A DNA stretch of 64,000 bases from Pseudomonas sp. LP_7_YM (GTDB lineage Bacteria; Pseudomonadota; Gammaproteobacteria; Pseudomonadales; Pseudomonadaceae). The stretch lies in the NCBI RefSeq assembly GCF_004364435.1, contig NZ_SOCT01000002.1, positions 248,001 to 312,000 of the forward strand, given 5' to 3'. Shown here in pieces: positions 21,881-29,407 of this stretch (position 1 is the first letter of the stretch; every line of letters starts with the position of its first letter). A program made the translations under genes and the position numbers. The notes below the pieces were generated by a model. That model saw nothing but the letters and a program-made list of their open reading frames with translations, ran no database searches and was not told the origin of the DNA.

Positions 21881-22600
21881 ATGGCCGTGGATTTCACAGC
21901 AGAGTTGACCGTTCCCGCCGAGGACCGTTTCGCCTATTTCTGGAATACCAAGGGCGACTGGGTAGAAGAACCCAACGTACGCCGTGGTGGTGAAAGTGGC
22001 GTACAGCGCGTCGTTTCGGAGAACGGGCGGCTGCTGTACGTTAAACGGCAGGTGGGTCACATCTATCGCAGCTGGCTGCACCCGTTCGGTCGACCGACAG
22101 TCCTGCGTGAGCGTGATGCACTGGAGGGTTTGCGCCAACTCAACGTCAATGTGCCGCGCATGGTGTTCTGCGGGGCCGAACGCGATGAGAAAAAGGAGTG
22201 GCGCGCGCTGCTGGTCACCGCGTCGCTGGATGGTTTCGACGAGTTTGAGAACTGGCTGAAGGCTGGCGGGCGAGAGCTGCATGGCGAAGCCGTCTACGAA
22301 CAGATGCTCAAGGAGCTGGCCCTCAACCTGGCGCGCATGCACAAAGGGCGCTGGCAGCACAGTTGCATCTATATCAAGCACGTTTTCGTGCGTGTAGTGG
22401 GTGAAGGTGCAAACGCCAAACCCGAAGTTGTACTGCTGGATCTGGAGAAGTGCCGTCAGCGCCTGACCGCCTATGGCGCCGCTCAACATGACATGAAACA
22501 ACTGCGCCGCCATTCGTCGTTTCAACCCGCGGATTGGAAGAAACTCGTCTACTTTTACGAGACGGCGTTTGGCAGCTCCATCAAGGGGTTAGATCGATGA
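21881..22600 (+). CDS. wapQ: Lipopolysaccharide core heptose kinase family protein (WapQ/InaA)
   Basis: 239 residues of the InaA/WaaP-related kinase family, thought to phosphorylate sugars of the LPS inner core. Kinase-like parts are the N-lobe Lys in LLYVKRQVGHIYRSW, the catalytic-loop equivalent LARMHKGRWQHSCIYIKHVF and the metal-binding Asp in VVLLDLEKCRQ. The order colR-colS-methyltransferase-wapQ matches the described Pseudomonas locus. ATG 21881 follows the methyltransferase stop by 4 bases with AGG just upstream. Its TGA overlaps the ATG of the next small gene (ATGA), so translation is probably coupled. The start at 21788 is inside the methyltransferase gene and is rejected. Confidence 0.9.
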   Translation: MAVDFTAELTVPAEDRFAYFWNTKGDWVEEPNVRRGGESGVQRVVSENGRLLYVKRQVGHIYRSWLHPFGRPTVLRERDALEGLRQLNVNVPRMVFCGAERDEKKEWRALLVTASLDGFDEFENWLKAGGRELHGEAVYEQMLKELALNLARMHKGRWQHSCIYIKHVFVRVVGEGANAKPEVVLLDLEKCRQRLTAYGAAQHDMKQLRRHSSFQPADWKKLVYFYETAFGSSIKGLDR

Positions 22601-22824
22601 AGTTAGAAGTCGCTCGAGGTTTGTTTTTAGTCGGGGCGTTGGGTGTTGCATCCATCGCCATGGCGGCCTGGGAACAGCCCAAGGCCCAGATTCTCAGCGC
22701 GGCGCACGGTGAGGGATACTGTCCCTTGCCGCGGGTGGCGAAGGCTGCTTCGCCCGTACGCCCGGATAGCGACCTGTTGTTGTTGATGTTCGGTCTTGCG
22801 CAGGGGACAGGGCCACAGCATTGA
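22597..22824 (+). CDS. Small exported protein of unknown function, coupled to wapQ
   Basis: 75 residues. The N-terminus MKLEVARGLFLVGALGVASI followed by AMAAWEQ is a signal peptide with likely cleavage after AMA. The mature part (about 50 residues) contains one Cys (GEGYCPLPRV) and ends TGPQH. I do not recognise a family, though P. aeruginosa also has a short gene at this position behind inaA (from memory). The ATG overlaps the wapQ stop as ATGA, which is the best evidence for the gene, along with the terminator 17 bases after its stop. It could act in the envelope with the LPS-modifying neighbours. Confidence 0.7.
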   Translation: MKLEVARGLFLVGALGVASIAMAAWEQPKAQILSAAHGEGYCPLPRVAKAASPVRPDSDLLLLMFGLAQGTGPQH

Positions 22825-22840
22825 ACTCACTTAAGGACTG

Positions 22841-22868
22841 AAAGGCCTCGATATTTCGGGGCCTTTTT
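22841..22868 (+). terminator. Rho-independent terminator of the wapQ operon
   Basis: AAAGGCCTCG ... CGGGGCCTTTTTT stem with T tract directly after the small exported-protein gene. Confidence 0.85.
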
Positions 22869-22935
22869 TGTTCATGGATTTTATGTTCAGTTCTTATGGG
22901 GGCATTGAAAGCGATACTTTGAAGCCCTTGGGGCC

Positions 22936-23183
22936 TCAGAGGATACCCTTCGAGTCAACCTTCCTCGCCAGCAACGTGTACACACACACAGCAGCACAAA
23001 CAGGGTAAACAGCGTCCCCACCGATATCCCTTTCGCGATCACCAGACCGATATCGAAACGGCTGACCGCTCCCGCGCCGGTCGCCAGAATCAGCGGCACC
23101 ATGCCAAAGACCATCGCTGCCGTCGTCATCAGTACGGGACGCAGACGAATGGCTGCTGCTTCTACTGCCTCCTGGGAAAAGGG
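22936..23183 (-). pseudogene. Remnant of an RND efflux permease (C-terminal end only)
   Basis: The minus strand encodes the last 80-85 residues of an AcrB/MdtB-like RND inner-membrane pump: QEAVEAAAIRLRPVLMTTAA, MVFGMVPLILATGAGAVSRF and GTLFTLFVLL. The open frame then goes wrong (CVCTRCWRGRL). In another frame the expected ending YTLLARKVDSKGIL and a TGA at 22936-22938 continue. The two frames meet at a GT dinucleotide run (near 22975-22990), consistent with a one-unit expansion. The N-terminal 90% of the gene (about 1000 residues) is absent: the remnant begins next to the DUF1513 stop. It is a deletion scar rather than a functional gene. Confidence 0.85.
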
Positions 23184-23201
23184 ATGAATCAGGCGAGCAC
23201 G

Positions 23202-24377
23202 TTAGCTGTGTTGCGTTTTACTTGCCAGTGCTGCATCTGTCAGCGCCACACGTTTGCCAGCGCTGGCAGGTGTTGTGTCCTGAACCACCTGCAAATGGTT
23301 GTCCCACAGCCCCGCTGGCAACTCCAGTGGCTGCGCAACCAGTGTGCTCTGGCGGCAATCGTAGAAGCGGCAGCGGCCTTGTCCCGAGGTTACGATAAAA
23401 CCATCGGCCACCGCCCCGACACCCGCGCAGTCTGGCAGAGGGGCGTCGAGCCGGAGTACGCCGCTGTCCAGCTCCCAGATGAAGAAACGATTACCGCGCG
23501 GCGCTGTTAACCCCACCAGCCGCAGCTCGTCATGCACGGCAACACTGGCGGTGTAGTGCGCCATGGCCTGCAATTGCTGTTCAGCCACTGGAAACGCCTG
23601 AAAGGGCTGCCCCGGACGCTTGATCGCCAACAGCTCGGCGGACTCATGGGACGCCCCCATGAACTGCTGACCGGCGATGATGGTGCCGTCACTGGCAATC
23701 GCCATATGGCGCACGCTATTCATCTGTTGCGCCAGGGTTTCCTTGGTCAACAGCGTGCCGTCCCGCTGCATCAGCACCAGACTGGGCTGCATGGCATCGA
23801 GGTTCATCTCAACGCGGCTCTCCGCCTCGGTACGAATGCCGCCGTTGGCCACCGCCAGGGTTTCGCCATCCGGCAGCCAGGACACTTGATGCGGGCCGAT
23901 ACCGTGGGTGGGAATTTCGCCTGTGTGTTCCAGACGCTCGCCGACGAATCGATACACCCCCAGCAAGCCGCGGCCGGGATCAGAGGTGTCATTCTCGGTG
24001 GCGTACAGCCACTCACCGCCCTTGTGGATCACCGCGTGGCCGTAAAAGTGCCGATCAGGCCGGGAGACCAGGGTCTGCAACAGACGACCATCGCGTAAAT
24101 CGATGAGATAACTCTGCGTTCCGGGCCTTCTGGCGACAAATAACGCGATGGGCAGATGAGGATGATTGACGATGTCGTGGCAGCGTTGGGCGACACGGGT
24201 GGCGAACACCTGAGTGCCGTCCACCCGGTAGCCCACGGCGTAGTGCTGGCCATTGCCACCGTCACGTGCGGAAAGCAGCAGCGGGCTTTCGCCTGTTTTC
24301 CTGAACAGCGTCCAGCCACCCAGCGTGCAAGCGCTGAGGACCAGCCTGCCGAGGGTGATCGCCTGACGTCGCAACAT
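23202..24377 (-). CDS. DUF1513 beta-propeller-like exported protein
   Basis: 391 residues. The N-terminus MLRRQAITLGRLVLSACTLG, starting with an RR pair before a hydrophobic stretch, is an export signal (possibly Tat-like). The body has repeated beta-propeller-type strands (DGGNGQHYAVGYRVDG, GIGPHQVSWLPDGETLAVAN, SVRHMAIASDGTIIAGQQF). DUF1513 proteins are the last gene of imelysin/di-heme operons in Pseudomonas and are presumed periplasmic; the molecular role is unknown. ATG 24377 is one base from the stop of the upstream imelysin gene, so the two are coupled. The former downstream neighbourhood is damaged by the RND remnant. Confidence 0.85.
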   Translation of the reverse strand: MLRRQAITLGRLVLSACTLGGWTLFRKTGESPLLLSARDGGNGQHYAVGYRVDGTQVFATRVAQRCHDIVNHPHLPIALFVARRPGTQSYLIDLRDGRLLQTLVSRPDRHFYGHAVIHKGGEWLYATENDTSDPGRGLLGVYRFVGERLEHTGEIPTHGIGPHQVSWLPDGETLAVANGGIRTEAESRVEMNLDAMQPSLVLMQRDGTLLTKETLAQQMNSVRHMAIASDGTIIAGQQFMGASHESAELLAIKRPGQPFQAFPVAEQQLQAMAHYTASVAVHDELRLVGLTAPRGNRFFIWELDSGVLRLDAPLPDCAGVGAVADGFIVTSGQGRCRFYDCRQSTLVAQPLELPAGLWDNHLQVVQDTTPASAGKRVALTDAALASKTQHS

Positions 24378-24378
24378 A

Positions 24379-25443
24379 TCAGTCACCATCGTTAGCGTTG
24401 AATCCCAACTGAACACCCAATGCCCTCGCCAGTTCGCCTTCGTGCAGACGGTGGACCATGTTGAGGCTGTCGTAGAACGCATTCAGTTGCTGGCGGCCCT
24501 GCTCGGTGGGCAACAGCGCGACCAACGGCGGCTTCAACGCTGCCAGTTGTCTGCGACTTTCCGCATAAGCCGCGTCGATCTTGTCTGCCAGGGGTTTCTG
24601 CTCGGCGGGCAACAGGCCACGCAGGCCTTTGTTGTCCACACCTGACCACAGGGTTTCGGCACTTTCCAGGCTCGCCTGCAAGCTGCTCAAGGACGCCTTG
24701 CTGCGCCAGGCTTCGGCCTGAAACGGCTGAGGAACACCTTTGGACTGGCGGCCCAGCGGGGTGCCGAGTTTTTTCTTCAACGTGTCCAGCGCCGTGACCT
24801 GCACGCGCAGCAATTCGGCGATGGCTTCGTGGGCGTCTGCATAGCGCGGGTTGGGAAATTTGCTCAGTTGCGCGAGCATGCCGTCCGTGCTGTTCCAGCG
24901 GTTGAGGATATCCTCGGCCAGGGTTTTCTGGCGCTGGCCAATGGCAGTCAGCAGCGGACAATAGCGAGCTTTTTGCTCGGCGCTGGCCATGTCGATGTCG
25001 GCGTCGAACAGGATGTATTCATAGGCAGACAGGCCCTGCACCACGACGCTGGAGTTGGCCAGTGCGTCGGCGCTGATCTCAGGGGTCGCGGTGAGCAGTT
25101 GCTCGACCTGACGACCGACGAGGTTCTTCTTATCCGGCCAGAACTGGATCTGCCAGGCGCGGTTGCCCTCCGCCAGCGGCCCGATCAGCAGCGGCTGCAA
25201 TTGAGCCCAGGCCCTTTGAGCATGCAGGAAGTCGGCACGCGCAGTGCGCAGGTCGCTCTTGCCCTCACAGAAGGCCAGGGCGCTCACCGCCAGTTGCCGG
25301 TCGGCGTCTACCCAGCGGCTGTAGGTCGGCAGGATCACTTGACTGGCAATCGCGGCAGATGTCACTGCCTGCGGGTCCGAAGGCGCGCAGGCCCCCAGCG
25401 CGAGCGCGGCGAGGCTGGTGAACAACAGCTTGGGACGGAACAT
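24379..25443 (-). CDS. Imelysin-family lipoprotein
   Basis: 354 residues. A lipoprotein signal (LFTSLAALALGAC) predicts lipidation at Cys 19. The rest is the all-helical imelysin/EfeM-like M75 domain. The GxHxxE signature of the family is degenerate here (GLSAYEYILFD), while the partner imelysin at 27836-29182 has the intact one. Imelysins are periplasmic, iron-regulated proteins thought to bind metal rather than cleave protein. AAGGAG sits just before the ATG. It lies between the di-heme cytochrome gene (30-base gap) and DUF1513 (1-base gap), forming a three-gene unit. Confidence 0.87.
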   Translation of the reverse strand: MFRPKLLFTSLAALALGACAPSDPQAVTSAAIASQVILPTYSRWVDADRQLAVSALAFCEGKSDLRTARADFLHAQRAWAQLQPLLIGPLAEGNRAWQIQFWPDKKNLVGRQVEQLLTATPEISADALANSSVVVQGLSAYEYILFDADIDMASAEQKARYCPLLTAIGQRQKTLAEDILNRWNSTDGMLAQLSKFPNPRYADAHEAIAELLRVQVTALDTLKKKLGTPLGRQSKGVPQPFQAEAWRSKASLSSLQASLESAETLWSGVDNKGLRGLLPAEQKPLADKIDAAYAESRRQLAALKPPLVALLPTEQGRQQLNAFYDSLNMVHRLHEGELARALGVQLGFNANDGD

Positions 25444-25473
25444 GTCCGGCTCCTTATCTTTCAGAAATGACGT

Positions 25474-26901
25474 TTATAAAGAGTTCAGGAAGGCGAGCAG
25501 CGCTGCCCGCTGCTGTGCATCGAATGCCAGCACCTGACGCTGCGCAGGCAAGGCCTCCCCGCCATGCCAGAGCACCGCTTCCATCAGGTTGCGGGCGCGC
25601 CCGTCGTGCAGAAACTGGGTATGGCCGCTGACCGTTTGAGTCAGCCCGATGCCCCACAGCGGCGCGGTTCGCCACTGTCGGCCGCTGGCCTGAAATTCGC
25701 TGAGGTTGTCTGCCAGCCCTTCGCCCATGTCGTGCAGCAACAGGTCGGTATAAGGGCGGATGATCTGGTTCGCCAGTTCCGGTTCCGCAGCGTTGGCGGA
25801 GGTGGTGAACTGTGGCATATGGCACTGCTGGCAACCGGCTTTGAAAAACAGATTCTTGCCTTGCAGCACCTGCGGGTCAGCCACATCGCGACGCGCCGGA
25901 ACCGCAAGATTGCGTGTGTAGAAGGTGATCAGTCGCAGAATGTTGTCGCTGACTTCCGGCTCTGCGTCAGGCCCCTGACCGCGGGGCGCCTCGCGGCAGG
26001 CGGTCTGCGCAGGGGTGCAATCGTCGACCGCTTTCAGCCTTGTGGTCAGGCCCATGTCGTTGGACAGTGCATGGGCATTCTGCTGATTGATGCCCGGCTG
26101 CGAAGCTTTCCAGCCAAAGCGTCCAAGGACCGTTTTCTGTTGCGCGTCATCCCAGACCCAGTTAGGTGTGCCGGTGATGCCGCTGCCGTTGCTGTCATCG
26201 GGATTAGCGTTGGCCAGGATCGCAGCCTGCGGGATTGCCTCCAGCAGACCCAGGCCGATCATCGGGGGCGCGATGCGTGCCGAGGTGCGGGTCTGCGGGT
26301 GCATCGGGCCGTAGCCGGGCTGGGTAATACGCAGCGTAGGACGACGCAAATGAGCGGGCGTACCGTCGCGCAAATGCACGGTCATCGAGTCATATTCGAC
26401 ACGCACCCTGGCTTCCGGCGTGACCCCGGGAATGGCCATGTCTTGCAGCTGCAGGCCATAGACCGGCTCTGGAGTCAGGCCCAATTGCCTAATGTTTTCG
26501 GCGTACGCCGGGTCATCGGGAATGGACAGACGCACCAGCATCGACACGGCGTTATTGGCGTCAGGTTCCGGCGGATGACCGCGACCATCCTTGATGTGGC
26601 AGTTCTGACAGGCATTGGTGTTGAACAGTGGCCCGAGGCCGTCCCGCGCAGTGGTCGTCGAGGGCGCGATCACCCACGGGTTGCGGAAGAAACTGTTGCC
26701 CACGCTGAAGTCCAGACGCCGCGTAGGCGAGAGGTTGGCCGACGGCAGGGAAAATGCGTTGCGGTCGCTGCGATTGACGGTAGTGGCGCCGCCCGATTGT
26801 GCTTCCCCGGGCTCCGCTGTAGTGAAAAGCGGGGCGTCATCGCACCCGCCAAGGGCCGTGGCCATCAGCAGGAAAAACGAAAGACGAAACCGCGCAGTCA
26901 T
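25474..26901 (-). CDS. Di-heme c-type oxidoreductase (DUF1111 family lipoprotein)
   Basis: 475 residues. The lipobox ATALGGC follows a short hydrophobic signal, so the protein should be a periplasmic lipoprotein. Two c-type heme sites are visible: NACQNCHIKDG near residue 95 and AGCQQCHMPQF near residue 357. The DUF1111 family is related to di-heme peroxidases and is often called thiol oxidoreductase without proof. In iron operons it may change the redox state of iron for the imelysins. I chose ATG 26901 (MTARFRLSFF) instead of a TTG two codons earlier. It is the first gene after the AP2 insertion. Confidence 0.87.
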   Translation of the reverse strand: MTARFRLSFFLLMATALGGCDDAPLFTTAEPGEAQSGGATTVNRSDRNAFSLPSANLSPTRRLDFSVGNSFFRNPWVIAPSTTTARDGLGPLFNTNACQNCHIKDGRGHPPEPDANNAVSMLVRLSIPDDPAYAENIRQLGLTPEPVYGLQLQDMAIPGVTPEARVRVEYDSMTVHLRDGTPAHLRRPTLRITQPGYGPMHPQTRTSARIAPPMIGLGLLEAIPQAAILANANPDDSNGSGITGTPNWVWDDAQQKTVLGRFGWKASQPGINQQNAHALSNDMGLTTRLKAVDDCTPAQTACREAPRGQGPDAEPEVSDNILRLITFYTRNLAVPARRDVADPQVLQGKNLFFKAGCQQCHMPQFTTSANAAEPELANQIIRPYTDLLLHDMGEGLADNLSEFQASGRQWRTAPLWGIGLTQTVSGHTQFLHDGRARNLMEAVLWHGGEALPAQRQVLAFDAQQRAALLAFLNSL

Positions 26902-27050
26902 ACACAACCTGCAAAGGGGTGGAAATCGGGGCGAGCAAGCTTACCAGCCCCTTGTTTGGCGAATAAGAGGGATTTGCGTTTGTAAGTGCCTCTCGAAACG
27001 TGTTGTTACCAATTTGCCGGAAAGGGGAAAAGCCTCACTTGAGAGGACGT

Positions 27051-27590
27051 TCAGACGCCGGTAATTTCCAGTGCAGGGTTCTCCACCAGTAGTTGCATCA
27101 AACGGTGCTCGCCCTCGATCACTTTGAACGACCGGTAGTCGCCGATGCTGTCGAGCTGGCGTTCGCGCTCTCGTATCGCCAATTCCTTGGCCCGCTCATA
27201 GCCGTGATGCTCGACCCGGAACGACTTGGTCACGCTGCTGCCATTGCGCAATGTGGTACGCGCAACCCAATAGGCGATTCCGGTGTAACAGCGGTAGTGC
27301 ACGCCGGGATGGCCGCTGGTGTTGGTGGCGATGATGCGCTGACGGATATCCCGGCTGAGCTTGGGCAGGTGCATCAGCAGTAGCTCATCACGGCAAGCGT
27401 CGGCTGCTTTGCGAGCCGCGTCACGACCACCGTGGCGAGAGAATGAGAAGAGTCTGTTAAAGGTCCTGCCATCGCGATAGATCGTCACTTTCCAGGCACG
27501 CGGTCCCTTGATGCCGACCAGCAGATGGATTCCGTAATTGTTGGCTTTGAGCTTGCTGACGCGGCGCCTTTTATTGTTTCTCTTGGGCAC
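27051..27590 (-). CDS. AP2/ERF-like DNA-binding-domain protein
   Basis: 179 residues. The middle region looks like a bacterial AP2 domain, a three-strand sheet plus helix known from homing endonucleases and mobile elements: HPGVHYRCYTGIAYWVART, then SFRVEHHGYERAKELAIRER. An N-terminal basic patch (PKRNNKRRRVSKLKANN) precedes a first, weaker copy of similar layout (GIHLLVGIKGPRAWKVTIYR then FSFSRHGGRDAARKAADACR). I see no nuclease motif. The GTG at 27590 is preferred because AGGAGG is about 10 bases upstream. The gene sits between the imelysin gene, which has its own terminator, and the other iron genes; that looks like an insertion. Function is unknown; DNA binding is inferred. Confidence 0.75.
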   Translation of the reverse strand: MPKRNNKRRRVSKLKANNYGIHLLVGIKGPRAWKVTIYRDGRTFNRLFSFSRHGGRDAARKAADACRDELLLMHLPKLSRDIRQRIIATNTSGHPGVHYRCYTGIAYWVARTTLRNGSSVTKSFRVEHHGYERAKELAIRERERQLDSIGDYRSFKVIEGEHRLMQLLVENPALEITGV

Positions 27591-27754
27591 TGTCTGTCTC
27601 CTCCTGGATGGGATGGGGTCAAGGAAGTGCGCATCATCGACGGCGAATTGGGAGGGGTTCAATCCGACAGAGAGGGAACAGGAAACGTCCTACAGAACTT
27701 ACGGATGGATCTTCAAGTACGCTTTCTTCAGGAAGGATTTCAGGTTGCGCGCAG

Positions 27755-27788
27755 GCAAAAACAGCCAATCCGTGCAGGCGTTGGCTGT
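27755..27788 (-). terminator. Rho-independent terminator downstream of the imelysin gene
   Basis: On the minus strand, ACAGCCAA - 12-base loop - TTGGCTGT followed by TTTTG. It would end the imelysin transcript before the AP2 gene. Confidence 0.7.
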
Positions 27789-27803
27789 GCTTTCAGACCC
27801 TGT

Positions 27804-27826
27804 CTGCACGCGCCTGACGCGTGCAG
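27804..27826. repeat. Perfect hairpin immediately after the imelysin stop
   Basis: CTGCACGCG - CCTGA - CGCGTGCAG, a perfect 9-bp stem located 10 bases after the imelysin stop. It is probably a transcript-stabilising or pausing structure. Confidence 0.5.
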
Positions 27827-27835
27827 CAGCGTCGA

Positions 27836-29182
27836 TCAGAAGTCGTGGTCGGCGTTATCCGGGTTCAGGTCGGTAATGCCCAGCTTGCCAGCGGCTTGCT
27901 CGATGGCACCGGTCTGTTTGACCAGTGCGGCGATGGCGTCTCGTATTACCTGATTGCCTGCCGTGTTGCCTGCGGCGATCAACTGGTCAAAGTGCTCGCC
28001 TTTGTTGGCGTGATCGACGATGACTTGCAGTTTGGCCTGAGTGGCGTTCAGATCAGCACGTACAGTGCTGTCGGTGGCCGGGTCTATCGCGGCAACCAGC
28101 GAGGACAGACTAGGACCGCTGACCTTGCTGCCGTCTACACGGGTGTACTCGCCCAGATAGACGTTGCGTATACCCAGGCCGTTGTAGAAGTGGGAGTTGT
28201 GAGTGTTGTCGCTGAAACAGTCGTGTTCGTCTTCGCTGGAGTTGGCTTCCAGTGCCACCTTCATGCGTTCGCCCGCCAGTTCGCCCAGCGACAGGCTGCC
28301 CATGCCGAACAGCATTTTGCGCAGACCGCTTTCGCCCGACTCAGCTTCCAGTGTCGCGCGGTAATTGTCAGCGACGCCCGGTTTCCAGTTGCCGACCATC
28401 TCTTGCAGGTCGCTCACCAGCAGGTCGGTCGCGGCTTTCAGGTAAGCGCGACGGCGATCATTGTGGCCTCCGGTGGCGCCAGCGCCTTCGAGGTAATCGC
28501 TGGCGGGACGCTCGCCGGCGCCCGGGCCGGTGCCATGCAGGTCCTGGCCCCAGAGCAGGAATTCGATGGCGTGATAGCCCGTGGCAACGTTGGCTTCTGA
28601 ACCGCCCAGTTCATTGAGGCTCGCCAGCTTTTGCGGCGTGATTTCGCTGACGTCGACCTTGTCTTCACCGACCTGAATCCAGGTGTTGGCGATGATGTTG
28701 GCCGTAGCGCCAGGATTGCCCAGCGCATGCTGATAATCCTTGGCGACGTAGTCGATCAGGCCTTCATCCAGCGGCCAGGCGTTCACCTGGCCTTCCCAGT
28801 CATCAATGATGCTGTTGCCGAAGCGAAACACTTCGGTCTGCATGTAGGGAACACGCGCGGCAAGCCAGGCATCGCGGGCGGCTTTCAGAGTCAGGTCATT
28901 GGGGGTTGCGAGGAACGTATCAACGGCGGTGTTGAGGGTCTTGGCTGTGGCTTGGGCGTCGCTGAATGCGGCGAGCACGATGTCCGCGTAGTTCGCCACT
29001 ACCGCCTTGGCAGCAGCGTCGCGGGTCTGCGCAGGAGCGGCGTCCGCTGTCGACGCAGAGGCTGCAGCCGTCGGAGTGGGCGTTGGCGCAGCGGCGACGG
29101 GCGTGTCCTTGTCTTGGTCACAACCAGCCAAAGCGATAGCGATGGCCAGAAGACTGGCAGTAGCCAGGGGCGTACGAATCAT
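27836..29182 (-). CDS. Imelysin-family iron-regulated lipoprotein (IrpA/IcmP-like)
   Basis: 448 residues. The lipoprotein signal LLAIAIALAGC is followed by a low-complexity Ala/Pro/Thr linker (residues 25-55) and a long helical imelysin domain. The family signature GxHxxE is intact (GYHAIEFLLWGQD), with the partner segment AGERPASDYLEG. The P. aeruginosa homologue was named insulin-cleaving metalloproteinase, though later structures suggest metal binding. ATG 29182 (MIRTPLATA) gives a signal at the N-terminus; in-frame upstream Mets lie in the promoter region. A likely Fur box sits 61 bases upstream. It heads the iron locus that continues, past the AP2 gene, to DUF1513. Confidence 0.88.
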   Translation of the reverse strand: MIRTPLATASLLAIAIALAGCDQDKDTPVAAAPTPTPTAAASASTADAAPAQTRDAAAKAVVANYADIVLAAFSDAQATAKTLNTAVDTFLATPNDLTLKAARDAWLAARVPYMQTEVFRFGNSIIDDWEGQVNAWPLDEGLIDYVAKDYQHALGNPGATANIIANTWIQVGEDKVDVSEITPQKLASLNELGGSEANVATGYHAIEFLLWGQDLHGTGPGAGERPASDYLEGAGATGGHNDRRRAYLKAATDLLVSDLQEMVGNWKPGVADNYRATLEAESGESGLRKMLFGMGSLSLGELAGERMKVALEANSSEDEHDCFSDNTHNSHFYNGLGIRNVYLGEYTRVDGSKVSGPSLSSLVAAIDPATDSTVRADLNATQAKLQVIVDHANKGEHFDQLIAAGNTAGNQVIRDAIAALVKQTGAIEQAAGKLGITDLNPDNADHDF

Positions 29183-29242
29183 GACGGAATCCTGCGTCGA
29201 AGAGGGGGGGACATTGGCGAACGCCATAAAAATCCGCGCCAT

Positions 29243-29261
29243 AATGCGAAGTATTTGCATT
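29243..29261 (-). promoter_or_regulatory. Probable Fur box of the imelysin locus
   Basis: AATGCGAAGTATTTGCATT, an inverted repeat close to pseudomonad Fur boxes of the AATGCGAAT...ATT type, 61 bases before the imelysin start. Confidence 0.6.
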
Positions 29262-29407
29262 AGGTGTAAAGGCAAAAAGCCGTGATTCGGCAGGGGAGGT
29301 ATTGCAAGCTGTTACAAGAAGATCGAGGCAGGAGCCGACATGAAAGCCATGATTTGAGACATTCTCTTCAGGTCAGTGCGAGTACAGCGAGGGAAGGGGG
29401 ATGCGCG

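Noticed and set aside
25564..26985. 473-codon open frame antisense to the di-heme oxidoreductase
   Set aside because: The opposite strand has a lipobox and two CxxCH heme motifs; this frame has nothing recognisable.
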